This document shows, piece by piece, positions 55,126 through 63,684 of a stretch of DNA of 64,000 nt. A program made the translations under genes and the position numbers. The notes beneath the pieces are model-generated. The model was not told the DNA's origin, ran no database searches, and saw nothing but the letters and a program-made list of their open reading frames with translations. Source of the stretch: Mycobacterium lehmannii (GTDB lineage Bacteria; Actinomycetota; Actinomycetes; Mycobacteriales; Mycobacteriaceae). Location of the stretch: contig NZ_NKCN01000001.1 of the NCBI RefSeq assembly GCF_002245535.1, positions 124,001 through 188,000 on the forward strand, given 5' to 3'. Positions within the stretch are counted from its first letter, which is position 1, and each line of letters starts with the position of its first letter.

Positions 55126-55941
55126 TCAGCGCTGGGGCATCGGCCGGACGAGCACGGACTGCTGGATCGCGCCGAGCGCGCCGGTCTCGTCGAACAGCGT
55201 GCCGAGTGTCGTACCGATGCCATCGGGCCCGTAGCTGGTCTCCGCGCGGATACCGATCCACTCGCCCTCCGGGATCCGGTGCACGTGCACGACGAGATCG
55301 GTGTTCATGAACGTCCAGCGGCGGATGTCGAGCTTGGTCCCGATGCCGTTGGCGTCGTCGGCCACCGCGAACAACCGCTGAAGCGGTGTCATGGCCTCGC
55401 CCTTGACCAGGTCGACCTCTGGGCGGATCCACGACTCGCCGGGCCCCTCGCACAGCGGTTCGGTCAGCCACCGCCAGTCGAGGCTGTGCACGTAGTTGCG
55501 ATCCCAGTCCTTCTTCATGTCACGGCCTTTCGCCTCGGACAGCGGACGCAGAGGAGGTTGCGGCGCATGCTGCACGGCGTGGGTGTCGACGGTCTTCAAC
55601 CGCCACCCGCTGGCCCGCGCGACGGGTCGCGGGTCCCCGTCCGGTCGCGCAGCGAGCAGTTCGGAGGTGACGAGCTCGATCTGCTTGCCCGAGCGCTCGA
55701 TTCGCGACCGCGCCCACAGATCACCCTCGGCGGGAACAGCACCGAGCAGGTCGATCAGGACCCGGCTCAAACGGGTGTCGTCGCGGGCCTCGCAGCGTTC
55801 GAGCGCGCGAACCAGGATGGCGGACACCGGCGCTCCGTGCTGGATCGCGGCCGACCAGGTGCTGCGGACCAGGTCGGTCGCGCGGAACTTCTCGCCGAGC
55901 GGATCGGCGTCGTCGATGAGCTCGTAATAGGAATCGCTCAC
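55126..55941 (-). CDS. Thioesterase-like (double-hotdog) protein
   Basis: 271 residues related to the TesB-like thioesterase superfamily: FRATDLVRSTWSAAIQHGAPVSAILVRALE in the first half and TPLQRLFAVADDANGIG...WTFMNTDLVVHVHRIPEGEWIGIRAET in the second, the latter with the conserved Asp/Asn region of the hotdog active site. An acyl-CoA or acyl-ester hydrolase role is likely. GTG at 55941 overlaps the stop of the SMP-30 gene by 4 nt. A longer frame upstream is not supported. Confidence 0.82.
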   Translation of the reverse strand: MSDSYYELIDDADPLGEKFRATDLVRSTWSAAIQHGAPVSAILVRALERCEARDDTRLSRVLIDLLGAVPAEGDLWARSRIERSGKQIELVTSELLAARPDGDPRPVARASGWRLKTVDTHAVQHAPQPPLRPLSEAKGRDMKKDWDRNYVHSLDWRWLTEPLCEGPGESWIRPEVDLVKGEAMTPLQRLFAVADDANGIGTKLDIRRWTFMNTDLVVHVHRIPEGEWIGIRAETSYGPDGIGTTLGTLFDETGALGAIQQSVLVRPMPQR

Positions 55942-56756
55942 GGTAGCCCGGCTCCCGGTATGTCGATGGTGGTCGCATCGACGCGCGACAGCTTGGTGCC
56001 TTTGAGCCGCTGCGGATACGCGTCGGTGCTGGACAACAGAAAGAGGGTGCGACGCTCGGGACCGCCGAGCGCGCAGGCGATCGCGATGCGCTCGCCGATG
56101 TCGATGCGGTCGGTGACGTCGCCGCCTTCGGTGACCCGCTCGAACTGACCGGCCAGCGTCATCGCGGCCCACACGCCGCCCTCGGCGTCGAGGCAGATGC
56201 CGTCCGGTGGTCCGTCGAGCCCGTCGGCGAAGACCCGGCGATCGGACAGTGCGCCGTCACCTGCAACGGAGTACGCGGTCAGTCGGCGTCCGGTCGACTC
56301 GGCGACGATCAGCGTCGTGCCGTCGGCGGTGATGACCATCCCGTTCGGGAAGTCGAGGCCGACGGCGACGACGGTGAAGGTGTCGTCGGGATCGAGCCGC
56401 ACGATAACTCCGTGTTCGCGGGCCTGGGAGCCGACGTAGGCGCGCCCGGTGCCGTCGACGACCATGTCGCCGAGGGGGGCCGGGACGATCGCGGACAGGT
56501 CGGCGATCGTCGTGACGTTCTCGCCGTCGTAGCGCAGCACCTGGCGCGCCTCGGTGGAGGAGATCAGCAACGACCCGTCGGGGCGAAATCCGAGGCCGGC
56601 AGGCGCATGTCCCGGAAGCGGAAGCGTCGTCAGATCACCGTTGAGGTCGACGGTGTGCACGGCTTCGCCGAGCATGTCGGAGAACCAGAGCAGACCTTCG
56701 AACCAGCGCGGGCCCTCGCCGAAGCAGAACCCCTTCGCCAGCGGCGTCGGAGTCAT
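55938..56756 (-). CDS. SMP-30/gluconolactonase/LRE family protein
   Basis: 272 residues of a six-bladed propeller: FGEGPRWFEGLLWFSDM (metal Glu), LDFPNGMVITADGTTLIVAEST (metal Asn) and DGPPDGICLDAEGGVWAAM (metal Asp). These are calcium-dependent lactonases. Beside a Baeyer-Villiger monooxygenase it could open a lactone product, which is an inference from context. ATG at 56756, 11 bp from operator-like site 4. First gene of a two-gene leftward operon with the thioesterase-like gene. Confidence 0.9.
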   Translation of the reverse strand: MTPTPLAKGFCFGEGPRWFEGLLWFSDMLGEAVHTVDLNGDLTTLPLPGHAPAGLGFRPDGSLLISSTEARQVLRYDGENVTTIADLSAIVPAPLGDMVVDGTGRAYVGSQAREHGVIVRLDPDDTFTVVAVGLDFPNGMVITADGTTLIVAESTGRRLTAYSVAGDGALSDRRVFADGLDGPPDGICLDAEGGVWAAMTLAGQFERVTEGGDVTDRIDIGERIAIACALGGPERRTLFLLSSTDAYPQRLKGTKLSRVDATTIDIPGAGLP

Positions 56757-56767
56757 CCCGGCACACC

Positions 56768-56793
56768 TTTACAAAACACGCGATAAGTGTCAC
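56768..56793. promoter_or_regulatory. TTTACA-N14-TGTCAC operator-like site 4
   Basis: TTTACA (56768-56773), 14 bases, TGTCAC (56788-56793). It lies in the divergent gap between the SMP-30 gene (start 56756) and the rightward run of genes beginning at 56829, so it would control both arms of the second half of the cluster. Confidence 0.62.
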
Positions 56794-56828
56794 GCTCGCA
56801 AGGTGTCGCTGTCAAATGGGTGCAGGTC

Positions 56829-57533
56829 ATGAAGAAGTACTACGGTCACACGCTGCTCTATCTCCACGAGACCATCGCGCTCGGTTCCGGCCGGTCCGGC
56901 GGGTTCAGTGAGGTTTTTGGCGACGTGTACCAGCCGATGATGGCCGACCTCGGCGCGCGGCTGTTCGCGATCTGGGAGACGACGCCGTACAACGGCCACT
57001 GGCCGCAGGTCACGATCATCTGGGAGATCGACAAGTTCGCCGACTATGCGCGCATCGGCAAGGCGCAGGCCAGGGGCGGCAGCCATGAGGAAGCCGCAGC
57101 GAAGTGGTCGACGTACCTCGCCGAGATCGGCGCATCGGGTGAGGGCCGCATCATGTACGCGGGCAAATACAATCGGACACTCGCGCAGCTGCAGGAGGCG
57201 AACTTCGGTGCCGGGCTGGTGATCCAGGAGATCATGCAGACGAAACCCGGCCGCCAGGACGACTACATCCGCGAACTGGAACGCCTCTACGTGCCGTGGT
57301 CGGAACGCACCGGAAAGCGTTGGCTCGGTTCGTTCATCACGACCTTCCGCTTCAACGAGGTCATCCATTACTGGGCGCTCGACGACGACTGGGACTGCTT
57401 CGCCAACCACTACCCGTCGTGGAAGGACAGCCCGCCCGCCGAGATCGTCACCTGGATGAGCGTCGCGCCCGCGCTGCGCGACGGCTGGGAAGACTCCATC
57501 CTGGCCGCCCTCCCACCGTCACCGCTGCGATGA
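56829..57533 (+). CDS. Uncharacterised protein, possible dimeric alpha-beta barrel repeat
   Basis: About 234 residues with two similar halves rich in aromatic residues: FSEVFGDVYQPMMADLGARLFAIWETTPYNGHWPQVTIIWEIDKFADYARI and LVIQEIMQTKPGRQDDYIRELERLYVPWSERTGKRWLGSFITTFRFNEVIHYWALDDDWDCFANH. This suggests two NIPSNAP/dabb-like ferredoxin-fold repeats, but I do not recognise the family firmly. I chose ATG at 56829; GTG at 56820 is possible. It heads a run of overlapping genes with the P450, alcohol dehydrogenase, aldolase, SDR and BVMO. Confidence 0.75.
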   Translation: MKKYYGHTLLYLHETIALGSGRSGGFSEVFGDVYQPMMADLGARLFAIWETTPYNGHWPQVTIIWEIDKFADYARIGKAQARGGSHEEAAAKWSTYLAEIGASGEGRIMYAGKYNRTLAQLQEANFGAGLVIQEIMQTKPGRQDDYIRELERLYVPWSERTGKRWLGSFITTFRFNEVIHYWALDDDWDCFANHYPSWKDSPPAEIVTWMSVAPALRDGWEDSILAALPPSPLR

Positions 57534-58753
57534 ACATGACTGTTCTCGAGACGTTTTCCTATGATCCGTTCGACCCAGCGGTGATGGCCGACCCGCTACC
57601 GTTCTATCGGGCGCTGCGCGATCGGCACCCGGTGTACTACGTCGAGAAATGGGACACCTACGCCCTTTCGCGTTTCGAGGACATCTGGCGGGTGCTGGAA
57701 GTCAACGACGGCACATTCGTCGCCTCCGAGGGAACCCTGCCTGCGGCAACGGTTCTCGCGAAGCACAACGACGGGCCCGTGCCCGACCCGGCGCTGCATC
57801 CGATGCCCTTCCACGCGAACTTCGACGCCCCGATCTACGACACCGTGCGACGTTGCACATCGCCCCCGTTCCGGCCGAGGTCGGCCGGCAAGTTGGCCGA
57901 CCGCATCCGTCAACTGGCCAACGAGCGGCTCGACGAGCTGCTGCCGCGCGGCGCCTTCGACCTGACCCAGGACTACGGCGGGATCGTCGCCGCATCGGTG
58001 GTGTGCGAATTGCTCGGATTGCCCGCGGATCTCGCGGCCGACGTGCTGGCGACCGTCAATGCGGGCAGCCTCGCGCAGCCGGGCAGCGGGGTTGAGGTAG
58101 CCAATGCGCGGCCGGGTTACCTGGAGTACCTGATTCCGATCATCCAGCGCAGCAGGACCACGCCGGGCGAGAACCCGATCGCCGACAACCTGATCGCGTA
58201 CCGGCTGCCGGACGGCTCGGCGTTCAACGACGTCGAGGCCGCCACCCAGTTGCTCGGGATCTTCATCGGCGGAACCGAAACGGTGCCGAAGATCGTCGCA
58301 CACGGCCTCTGGGAGCTGGGCCTTCGGCCCGATCAACTGTCCGCTGTGCGCAGCGACATCGACACCCGCGTTCCCGCCGCGCGCGAGGAGATGATCCGCT
58401 ATTGCGCACCCGCGCAATGGTTTGCACGCACCGTGCGTAAACCGTTCACCATGCACGGCACCACAATGCGGCCCGGGCAACGGATCATCTCACTGCTGGC
58501 GTCGGCCAGCCGTGACGATCGCGAATACTCCGATCCGGACACGTTCATCTGGAACCGTCCCATCGAGCGCCTGCTGGCCTTCGGTCGCGGACAACACTTC
58601 TGCCTCGGGGTGCACCTGGCGCGGTTGGAGATCGGCATCATGGTGACCGAATGGCTCAAGCGGGTCGCAGACTGGCGCATCGACGGTGAGGCCGCGTCCC
58701 GGCCGCCGTCGAGTTTCCAGTGGGGTTGGAGCAGCGTGCCGGTGGAGGTGTGA
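57530..58753 (+). CDS. Cytochrome P450
   Basis: 407 residues. I-helix motif GGTETV (Glu250), ExxR in REEMIR and heme Cys358 in FGRGQHFCLG. The second conserved I-helix Thr is Val, and Pro follows (TETVPK), so the proton-relay region is altered. ATG at 57530 overlaps the preceding stop (ATGA). No membrane anchor. The ferredoxin at 54097 is the nearest redox partner gene. Confidence 0.93.
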   Translation: MNMTVLETFSYDPFDPAVMADPLPFYRALRDRHPVYYVEKWDTYALSRFEDIWRVLEVNDGTFVASEGTLPAATVLAKHNDGPVPDPALHPMPFHANFDAPIYDTVRRCTSPPFRPRSAGKLADRIRQLANERLDELLPRGAFDLTQDYGGIVAASVVCELLGLPADLAADVLATVNAGSLAQPGSGVEVANARPGYLEYLIPIIQRSRTTPGENPIADNLIAYRLPDGSAFNDVEAATQLLGIFIGGTETVPKIVAHGLWELGLRPDQLSAVRSDIDTRVPAAREEMIRYCAPAQWFARTVRKPFTMHGTTMRPGQRIISLLASASRDDREYSDPDTFIWNRPIERLLAFGRGQHFCLGVHLARLEIGIMVTEWLKRVADWRIDGEAASRPPSSFQWGWSSVPVEV

Positions 58754-58754
58754 G

Positions 58755-59723
58755 ATGTGGTCCTATCGACTGGTCGCGCCGTACACTTTCGAGCGCCAAG
58801 ACATTCCGGAGACAACGCCGGAGTCGTTGGCGGATCAGCAAGTGTTGCTGCGCTTTCGCGCGGCGGGGGTCTGTGGTAGCGACCTGCCGCCGTTCCGGGG
58901 TGTTCGCGGCAAGATCGCCGGCGATCGCGGCCTGAGCGCGGCGGAGATGCCGGGCTTCCCGATCCACGAGGTCGTCGGCGAGGTGATCGCCAGCAGGCAT
59001 CGCAGCCACGGTGTGGGGGACTGGGTCGTCGGCTGGGCGTCCGGCTTCGACGGCCTGATGCAACATGTCGTCGCCGACGGCGACGGGCTGGCCTACTACG
59101 ACCATAATCTGAGCCCGCAGCATGCCGTCGCACTGCAGCCGCTGGCGTGTGTGCTGTATGCGGTCGAACAGTTGCCCAGACTCAAAGGCCTGCACGTCGC
59201 GGTGATCGGGCAGGGCTCAATCGGTCTGCTGTTCTCCTATGCGGCAAAGGCGTTCGGCGCTCGCCGCGTCACCGGCGTCGACCCGGTCGACCGCGACGCG
59301 GTGGCCAAGGAGTTCGGCGTGGACACAATCGTGCGCGCCACCAGCGACCGGTGGGTGAGCCACCTCGAGCCCGGCGACCGGCCAGATGTGGTCATCGAAG
59401 CCGTCGGGCACCAGGTCGCCACCCTCGGTCACGCGATCGAGGCGGCCGCGCCGGGCGGGACCGTGTTCTATTTCGGCGTGCCCGACGACGACAGCTATCC
59501 GATCAGCATGCGCACCATGCTGCGCAACAACCTCACCCTGAAGTCCGGTGTGACCCTGGACCGGCGACGGATGCTGGCCGCTGCCAACGAGTTCGTCCGG
59601 CACCACCCCGACCTGCTGCCCGCCTATGTCACACACACATTCGACATCGACGATGCCCAGGCCGCGTTCGAACTCGCGTGCCGCCCGGCGCCCGACCGCA
59701 TCAAGATCGCGATCGTCGAATGA
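58755..59723 (+). CDS. Zinc-type alcohol dehydrogenase (MDR superfamily)
   Basis: 322 residues, shorter than classic members. The catalytic zinc ligands are Cys in GVCGSDLPP and His in PIHEVVGEV; the four-Cys structural-zinc lobe is missing. The Rossmann motif is VIGQGSIGLLFSYAAKAFGA. It should oxidise an alcohol made by the P450 to a ketone or aldehyde. ATG at 58755 follows the P450 stop by one base; the stop overlaps the aldolase ATG. Confidence 0.9.
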   Translation: MWSYRLVAPYTFERQDIPETTPESLADQQVLLRFRAAGVCGSDLPPFRGVRGKIAGDRGLSAAEMPGFPIHEVVGEVIASRHRSHGVGDWVVGWASGFDGLMQHVVADGDGLAYYDHNLSPQHAVALQPLACVLYAVEQLPRLKGLHVAVIGQGSIGLLFSYAAKAFGARRVTGVDPVDRDAVAKEFGVDTIVRATSDRWVSHLEPGDRPDVVIEAVGHQVATLGHAIEAAAPGGTVFYFGVPDDDSYPISMRTMLRNNLTLKSGVTLDRRRMLAAANEFVRHHPDLLPAYVTHTFDIDDAQAAFELACRPAPDRIKIAIVE

Positions 59724-60457
59724 CCAGCAGAATTCAGCGGGCGCTCGCCACCCGTGAGCACGTGTGGGGAGGATGGGTGGTCGGGCCGACCATCATGGGT
59801 CCCGAAGAATTCGCCCAGGCCGGCTACGACTACGTCGGATTCGACGTGCAGCACGGGTATCTGAGCGACGCCGATGTCGCGCTGTTGTTGCGTCGCCTCG
59901 AACACGTCCGGATCGCGACGGCGGTGCGGTTACCCTCTGCCGACCCCGCACCGATCGGCCGTGTGCTCGACGCGGGCGCGGACGCCGTCATCATCGCGAT
60001 GGTGGAATCGCCGGAGCAGGCCGCCGCGGCCGTCGCGGCGACCCGGTACCCACCCGCGGGGGTGCGCAGCTACGGGCCGCTGCGCGCCGACATCGGGCGC
60101 GATCCGGCCGAACACGAAGCCCGCGCAGGGGTGTTCGCGATGATCGAGAGTGTGCGGGGACTGGCCGCGGTCGACGAGATCTGCGCGGTGCCCGGGGTGA
60201 CGGGGGTGTACGTCGGCCCCAACGATTTGGCGATCGCGCTCGGACACGCCCCGGCCGCGGCCTGGACCGCGTCGCCCGTCACGGACGCGCTCGCTCGTAT
60301 CCAGTCCAGCGCCGCCGCGTCCGGCGTCATCGCCGGCATCCACGCCGGCAAGAATGGAAGGGCCATGGCCGACATGGGGTATCGCATGCTCACAGTGGCG
60401 TCGGAGTCTCAGGCGTTGCGGCGCGGCGCCGAGGAGATCCTCAAGGATTCCCAATGA
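59720..60457 (+). CDS. HpcH/HpaI-type class II aldolase
   Basis: 245 residues of the phosphoenolpyruvate/pyruvate barrel: WVVGPTIMGPEEFAQAGYDYVGFDVQHG, IAMVESPEQA, VFAMIESVRGLAAVDEICAVPGVTGVYVGPNDLA. The Glu in MIES and Asp in GPND are the usual metal ligands. Such enzymes split 2-keto-4-hydroxy acids or citramalyl/malyl-CoA-type compounds to pyruvate or glyoxylate units. ATG at 59720 overlaps the alcohol dehydrogenase stop. Confidence 0.92.
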   Translation: MTSRIQRALATREHVWGGWVVGPTIMGPEEFAQAGYDYVGFDVQHGYLSDADVALLLRRLEHVRIATAVRLPSADPAPIGRVLDAGADAVIIAMVESPEQAAAAVAATRYPPAGVRSYGPLRADIGRDPAEHEARAGVFAMIESVRGLAAVDEICAVPGVTGVYVGPNDLAIALGHAPAAAWTASPVTDALARIQSSAAASGVIAGIHAGKNGRAMADMGYRMLTVASESQALRRGAEEILKDSQ

Positions 60458-61176
60458 CGGGCGATCGCGTCGCGCTAGTGACCGGCGCCGCACGCGGGCA
60501 GGGCGCGGCGATCACGAAACGCCTGCTCCAGGACGGATTCCGGGTCGCGGCATGTGACGTGCGGATGGACGAATTGCGGGCGACGATCGCCGGCCTCGGC
60601 CACGAGGTGATCCCGGTCGAACTCGACGTCACCTCGCCCGAGCAGTGGCAAGCCGCCGTGAGCCAGGTAGTCGACCGGTTCGGGGGGTTGTCGACGCTGA
60701 TCAACAACGCCGGGGTGCTGCATCGGTGCTCACTCGACGACGAAACACCCGAGGCGTTCGAAAACAGTTGGCAGTTCAACTGTCTGGGCCCGTTCCTCGG
60801 AATCAAGGCGGCACTGGGGCATCTCCGACGGGCAGTGGGGCCCGCGATCGTCAACACCGTCAGCACCGGTGCCATCCGGCCCTTCCCGAACCACGCCGCG
60901 TACGGATCGTCGAAGTGGGCATTGCGCGGGCTGACCCAAGCCGCCGCCGCTGAACTCGCCGGGGCCGGCATTCGGGTCAATGCGGTGTTCCCGGGCCCGA
61001 TCGAGACCCCGATGCTCGACCCCGCCACGCAGCAGCGGCTGACCGCGACGCTCGGCCGGATCGGGAAGCCCGACGAGGTCGCGAATGTGGTCGCCTTTCT
61101 GGTCTCCGAGCAGGCGTCCTTCATGACGGGAGCCGAAGTCGTCGTGGATGGAGGGCAATGCCTTCGAATCGGGTGA
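60454..61176 (+). CDS. Short-chain dehydrogenase/reductase
   Basis: 240-residue classical SDR: TGAARGQG cofactor motif, INNAGVLH, catalytic YGSSK and a C-terminal VDGGQCLRIG. Close in type to 3-oxoacyl-ACP-reductase or hydroxysteroid-dehydrogenase SDRs. ATG at 60454 overlaps the aldolase stop; its 3' end overlaps the BVMO gene by 19 nt. It may make the ketone that the BVMO oxidises. Confidence 0.92.
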   Translation: MTGDRVALVTGAARGQGAAITKRLLQDGFRVAACDVRMDELRATIAGLGHEVIPVELDVTSPEQWQAAVSQVVDRFGGLSTLINNAGVLHRCSLDDETPEAFENSWQFNCLGPFLGIKAALGHLRRAVGPAIVNTVSTGAIRPFPNHAAYGSSKWALRGLTQAAAAELAGAGIRVNAVFPGPIETPMLDPATQQRLTATLGRIGKPDEVANVVAFLVSEQASFMTGAEVVVDGGQCLRIG

Positions 61177-62678
61177 GGTACCCGAGCCTGTCGGTCGGGA
61201 TCATCGGTGCCGGCCCCGGTGGCCTGGCGCTGGGAATCTTCCTGCGTAAGGCCGGGTTTGGGAACTTTACGATCTTCGATCGTGAGGACGGCGTCGGAGG
61301 TACGTGGCGAATCAACACCTACCCTGGCCTGGCCTGCGATGTGAAGTCGCATCTGTACTCCTACTCGTTCGACCTCAACCCCGACTGGTCACGGCTGTGG
61401 TCCGGGCAGAAGGAGATCCTCGAGTACTTCGAACGCTGCGCGCAGCGCTACGAACTCACGCCGCACCTGCGGCTCAACACCGAGATCACCTCGGCGCAAT
61501 GGGCGGGTGACCGGTGGCAGCTGACCTCGGCGAGCGGTGAACGGTTTGATTTCGACGTGGTGGTCTCCGCGGTCGGCCTGTTCACCCGGCCCGTCATGCC
61601 CGACCTGGTAGAAGAGGAACCGTTCACCGGCACGTTGATGCACACCGCGCGGTGGGACCATTCCGTGGACCTGACCGGTAAGCGGGTGGCGGTGCTGGGC
61701 ACGGGCTCCACGGCGGCGCAACTGGTTCCGGAGGTCGCCAAGGTGGCCGAGCGGGTCTACTCGGTACAGCGCTCACCGACATGGGTGCTGCCCAAACCCG
61801 ATCGTGCCTACACCGAGCGGGAGAAGTGGATGTTTCGCAACATCCCGCTGGCGAAGAAGATCTACCGAACCCGGCTGTGGCTGCGCAGCGAGTCCAACAT
61901 CTCGGTCATCGAGAACGGCAGCGACAAGACGCAGGAGTTCAAGGGCATCGCGCTCAAGACGCTCGAGGCGACGGTCCCCGACGAGGAGCTACGTCGCAAG
62001 CTGACTCCCGACCATCCGCTGGGCTGTAAGCGGTTGGTGTTCGCGACCGATTACCTGCAGGCCCTGACGCAGCCGCACGTCGAGGTCGTCGCGAGCCCAG
62101 CGCGATCGTTGCGCGCGAGGTCACTGGTCACCGAAGACGGCACAGAACTCGAGGTCGACGTGGTGCTCTGCGCGACCGGTTACGCCGCGGCCGACTACCT
62201 CGGCCAGATCGACATCGTCGGCGCGGGCGGGGTCTCGCTGCGTGAGACCTGGAGTGACGGGGCCTACGCCTACCTGGGCATCGCGGTGCCGCGCTTTCCC
62301 AACTTCTTCATGCTCTACGGTCCCAACACCAACGTCGGGTCCAACAGCGTGATCTTCATGCTCGAAGCGCAGGCGCATTACATCGTGCGGGTGCTGAAAC
62401 ACTCTCGGCGCCGGGGTAAGTCGTACATCGAGGTCCGACCGCGCACGATGGCGGCGTTCCTGGCCAAGATCGACCGCTGGATGCAAGGCACCGTCTGGCT
62501 GACCCGTTGCAGCAACTACTTTCGCGCCGCCAACGGCAGGGTCGTCACGCAGTGGCCGCGCAGTGCCCGCGCATTCTGGGGTATGACGCGGCGGTTCAAG
62601 CCATCCGATTACACGTTCGAGCCACCGCGGCAGGACCGGTCGACGGCGACGGAAACCCCGACCGCTGCGAGGCGCTGA
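61158..62678 (+). CDS. Baeyer-Villiger monooxygenase (flavin-dependent)
   Basis: 506 residues. Two Rossmann motifs are seen, GIIGAGPGGLALG for FAD and VLGTGSTAAQL for NADPH. Between them, at residues 156-167, FTGTLMHTARWD matches the Baeyer-Villiger fingerprint FxGxxxHxxxW(P/D). It inserts oxygen beside a carbonyl to make an ester or lactone. With the SDR, alcohol dehydrogenase, SMP-30 protein and esterase it gives a coherent ketone-to-ester-to-acid path. ATG at 61158. Confidence 0.93.
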   Translation: MPSNRVRYPSLSVGIIGAGPGGLALGIFLRKAGFGNFTIFDREDGVGGTWRINTYPGLACDVKSHLYSYSFDLNPDWSRLWSGQKEILEYFERCAQRYELTPHLRLNTEITSAQWAGDRWQLTSASGERFDFDVVVSAVGLFTRPVMPDLVEEEPFTGTLMHTARWDHSVDLTGKRVAVLGTGSTAAQLVPEVAKVAERVYSVQRSPTWVLPKPDRAYTEREKWMFRNIPLAKKIYRTRLWLRSESNISVIENGSDKTQEFKGIALKTLEATVPDEELRRKLTPDHPLGCKRLVFATDYLQALTQPHVEVVASPARSLRARSLVTEDGTELEVDVVLCATGYAAADYLGQIDIVGAGGVSLRETWSDGAYAYLGIAVPRFPNFFMLYGPNTNVGSNSVIFMLEAQAHYIVRVLKHSRRRGKSYIEVRPRTMAAFLAKIDRWMQGTVWLTRCSNYFRAANGRVVTQWPRSARAFWGMTRRFKPSDYTFEPPRQDRSTATETPTAARR

Positions 62679-62682
62679 CGTC

Positions 62683-63597
62683 GTGATAATCGTCGAGCGC
62701 CTCGACCCCACGCTGCGCCATCTGGCGGAGGCCCGCACCGATCTGTCGCCCGGACTGCTGGGCGTCGTGCGCGATTCGCTCAACCAGCGTCGCGCCGAAA
62801 CGGCCAGGGCCGTCAACGACATCGTCGTCGAAATCGAAGAGAGGGTGGCGCACTCGGTTCCGGTGCGGATCTACCGCGGCGCGGCTGCACCGTCGCCGGC
62901 GGTGATCTACTGCCACGCCGGGGCGTTCGTATTGGGCAACCTCGACACCGACCACCTGCAGTGCGTCGAGCTGGCCAGGCGCGGCGGTTGTACGGTGCTC
63001 TCGGTCGACTACAGGCTGGCGCCCGAGGATCCGTACCCGGCGGCGCTCGAGGACGCGCTGGCCGTGTTGAATTGGGCGGACGAGTGCGCGACCGAACTCG
63101 GGCTCGACGCTGCCAGGTTGGCGGTCGCGGGAAGCAGCGCCGGTGGCGCGCTGGCGGCAGGACTCGCGCAACGCTCGGCGGGCTCGTCGGCGCCGCCGGT
63201 CGTGTTTCAGCTGCTGCACCAACCGGTGCTCGACGACCGGCCCACCGAATCGAAGTCGGAGTTCACCACGACGCCGGGCTTCGACGGGCCCGCAACCGAG
63301 ATGATGTGGCGGCACTACCTCGGCGATACGGCCGCCGATGCGTCCGCGGTTCCCGCCCGCTCGGCCGACTTGTCCGGTGTGGCAGACGCTTTCATCAGTT
63401 GCTCAGAGCTCGACCCGTTACGTGACGAAGCGGTGGAGTATGCGTTGCGGTTGATGCGTGCGGGCGTCGCGACCGAACTGCACGTGTTTCCGGGCACCTG
63501 CCACGGGTTCGACTCGCTGCTACCGGAGTGGGACACCAGCATCCGGCTGTTCGAACTGCAGGGCGCGGCGTTGCGGCGCGCGTTGCACGGCAGCTGA
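62683..63597 (+). CDS. HSL-type alpha/beta hydrolase (esterase)
   Basis: 304 residues of the hormone-sensitive-lipase family. The oxyanion loop, usually HGGG, is CHAGAFVLG; the nucleophile is in GSSAGG, with Asp in ELDPLRDEAVEY and His in GTCHGF. DYRLAPEDPYPAALED is the family's DYRLAPE motif. A hydrolase for the ester made by the upstream BVMO is a natural role. GTG at 62683, 4 bp after the BVMO stop. Confidence 0.92.
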   Translation: MIIVERLDPTLRHLAEARTDLSPGLLGVVRDSLNQRRAETARAVNDIVVEIEERVAHSVPVRIYRGAAAPSPAVIYCHAGAFVLGNLDTDHLQCVELARRGGCTVLSVDYRLAPEDPYPAALEDALAVLNWADECATELGLDAARLAVAGSSAGGALAAGLAQRSAGSSAPPVVFQLLHQPVLDDRPTESKSEFTTTPGFDGPATEMMWRHYLGDTAADASAVPARSADLSGVADAFISCSELDPLRDEAVEYALRLMRAGVATELHVFPGTCHGFDSLLPEWDTSIRLFELQGAALRRALHGS

Positions 63598-63642
63598 AAA
63601 CGCACGCTTGCCGGCGGCGAGTGTCCACCAATTGTCGTGAGG

Positions 63643-63677
63643 TGGCGGTGTGTCGTGTACAGACACGGGCGCTCGCG
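63643..63677 (+). repeat. Dispersed intergenic repeat, copy 2
   Basis: A 35-bp segment 30/35 identical to 36321-36355. It contains GTGTC and GACAC arms that can pair and ends in CGCTCGCG. It lies between the convergent esterase and SRPBCC genes, so a terminator role is possible for this copy. Confidence 0.45.
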
Positions 63678-63684
63678 GGGGTTG

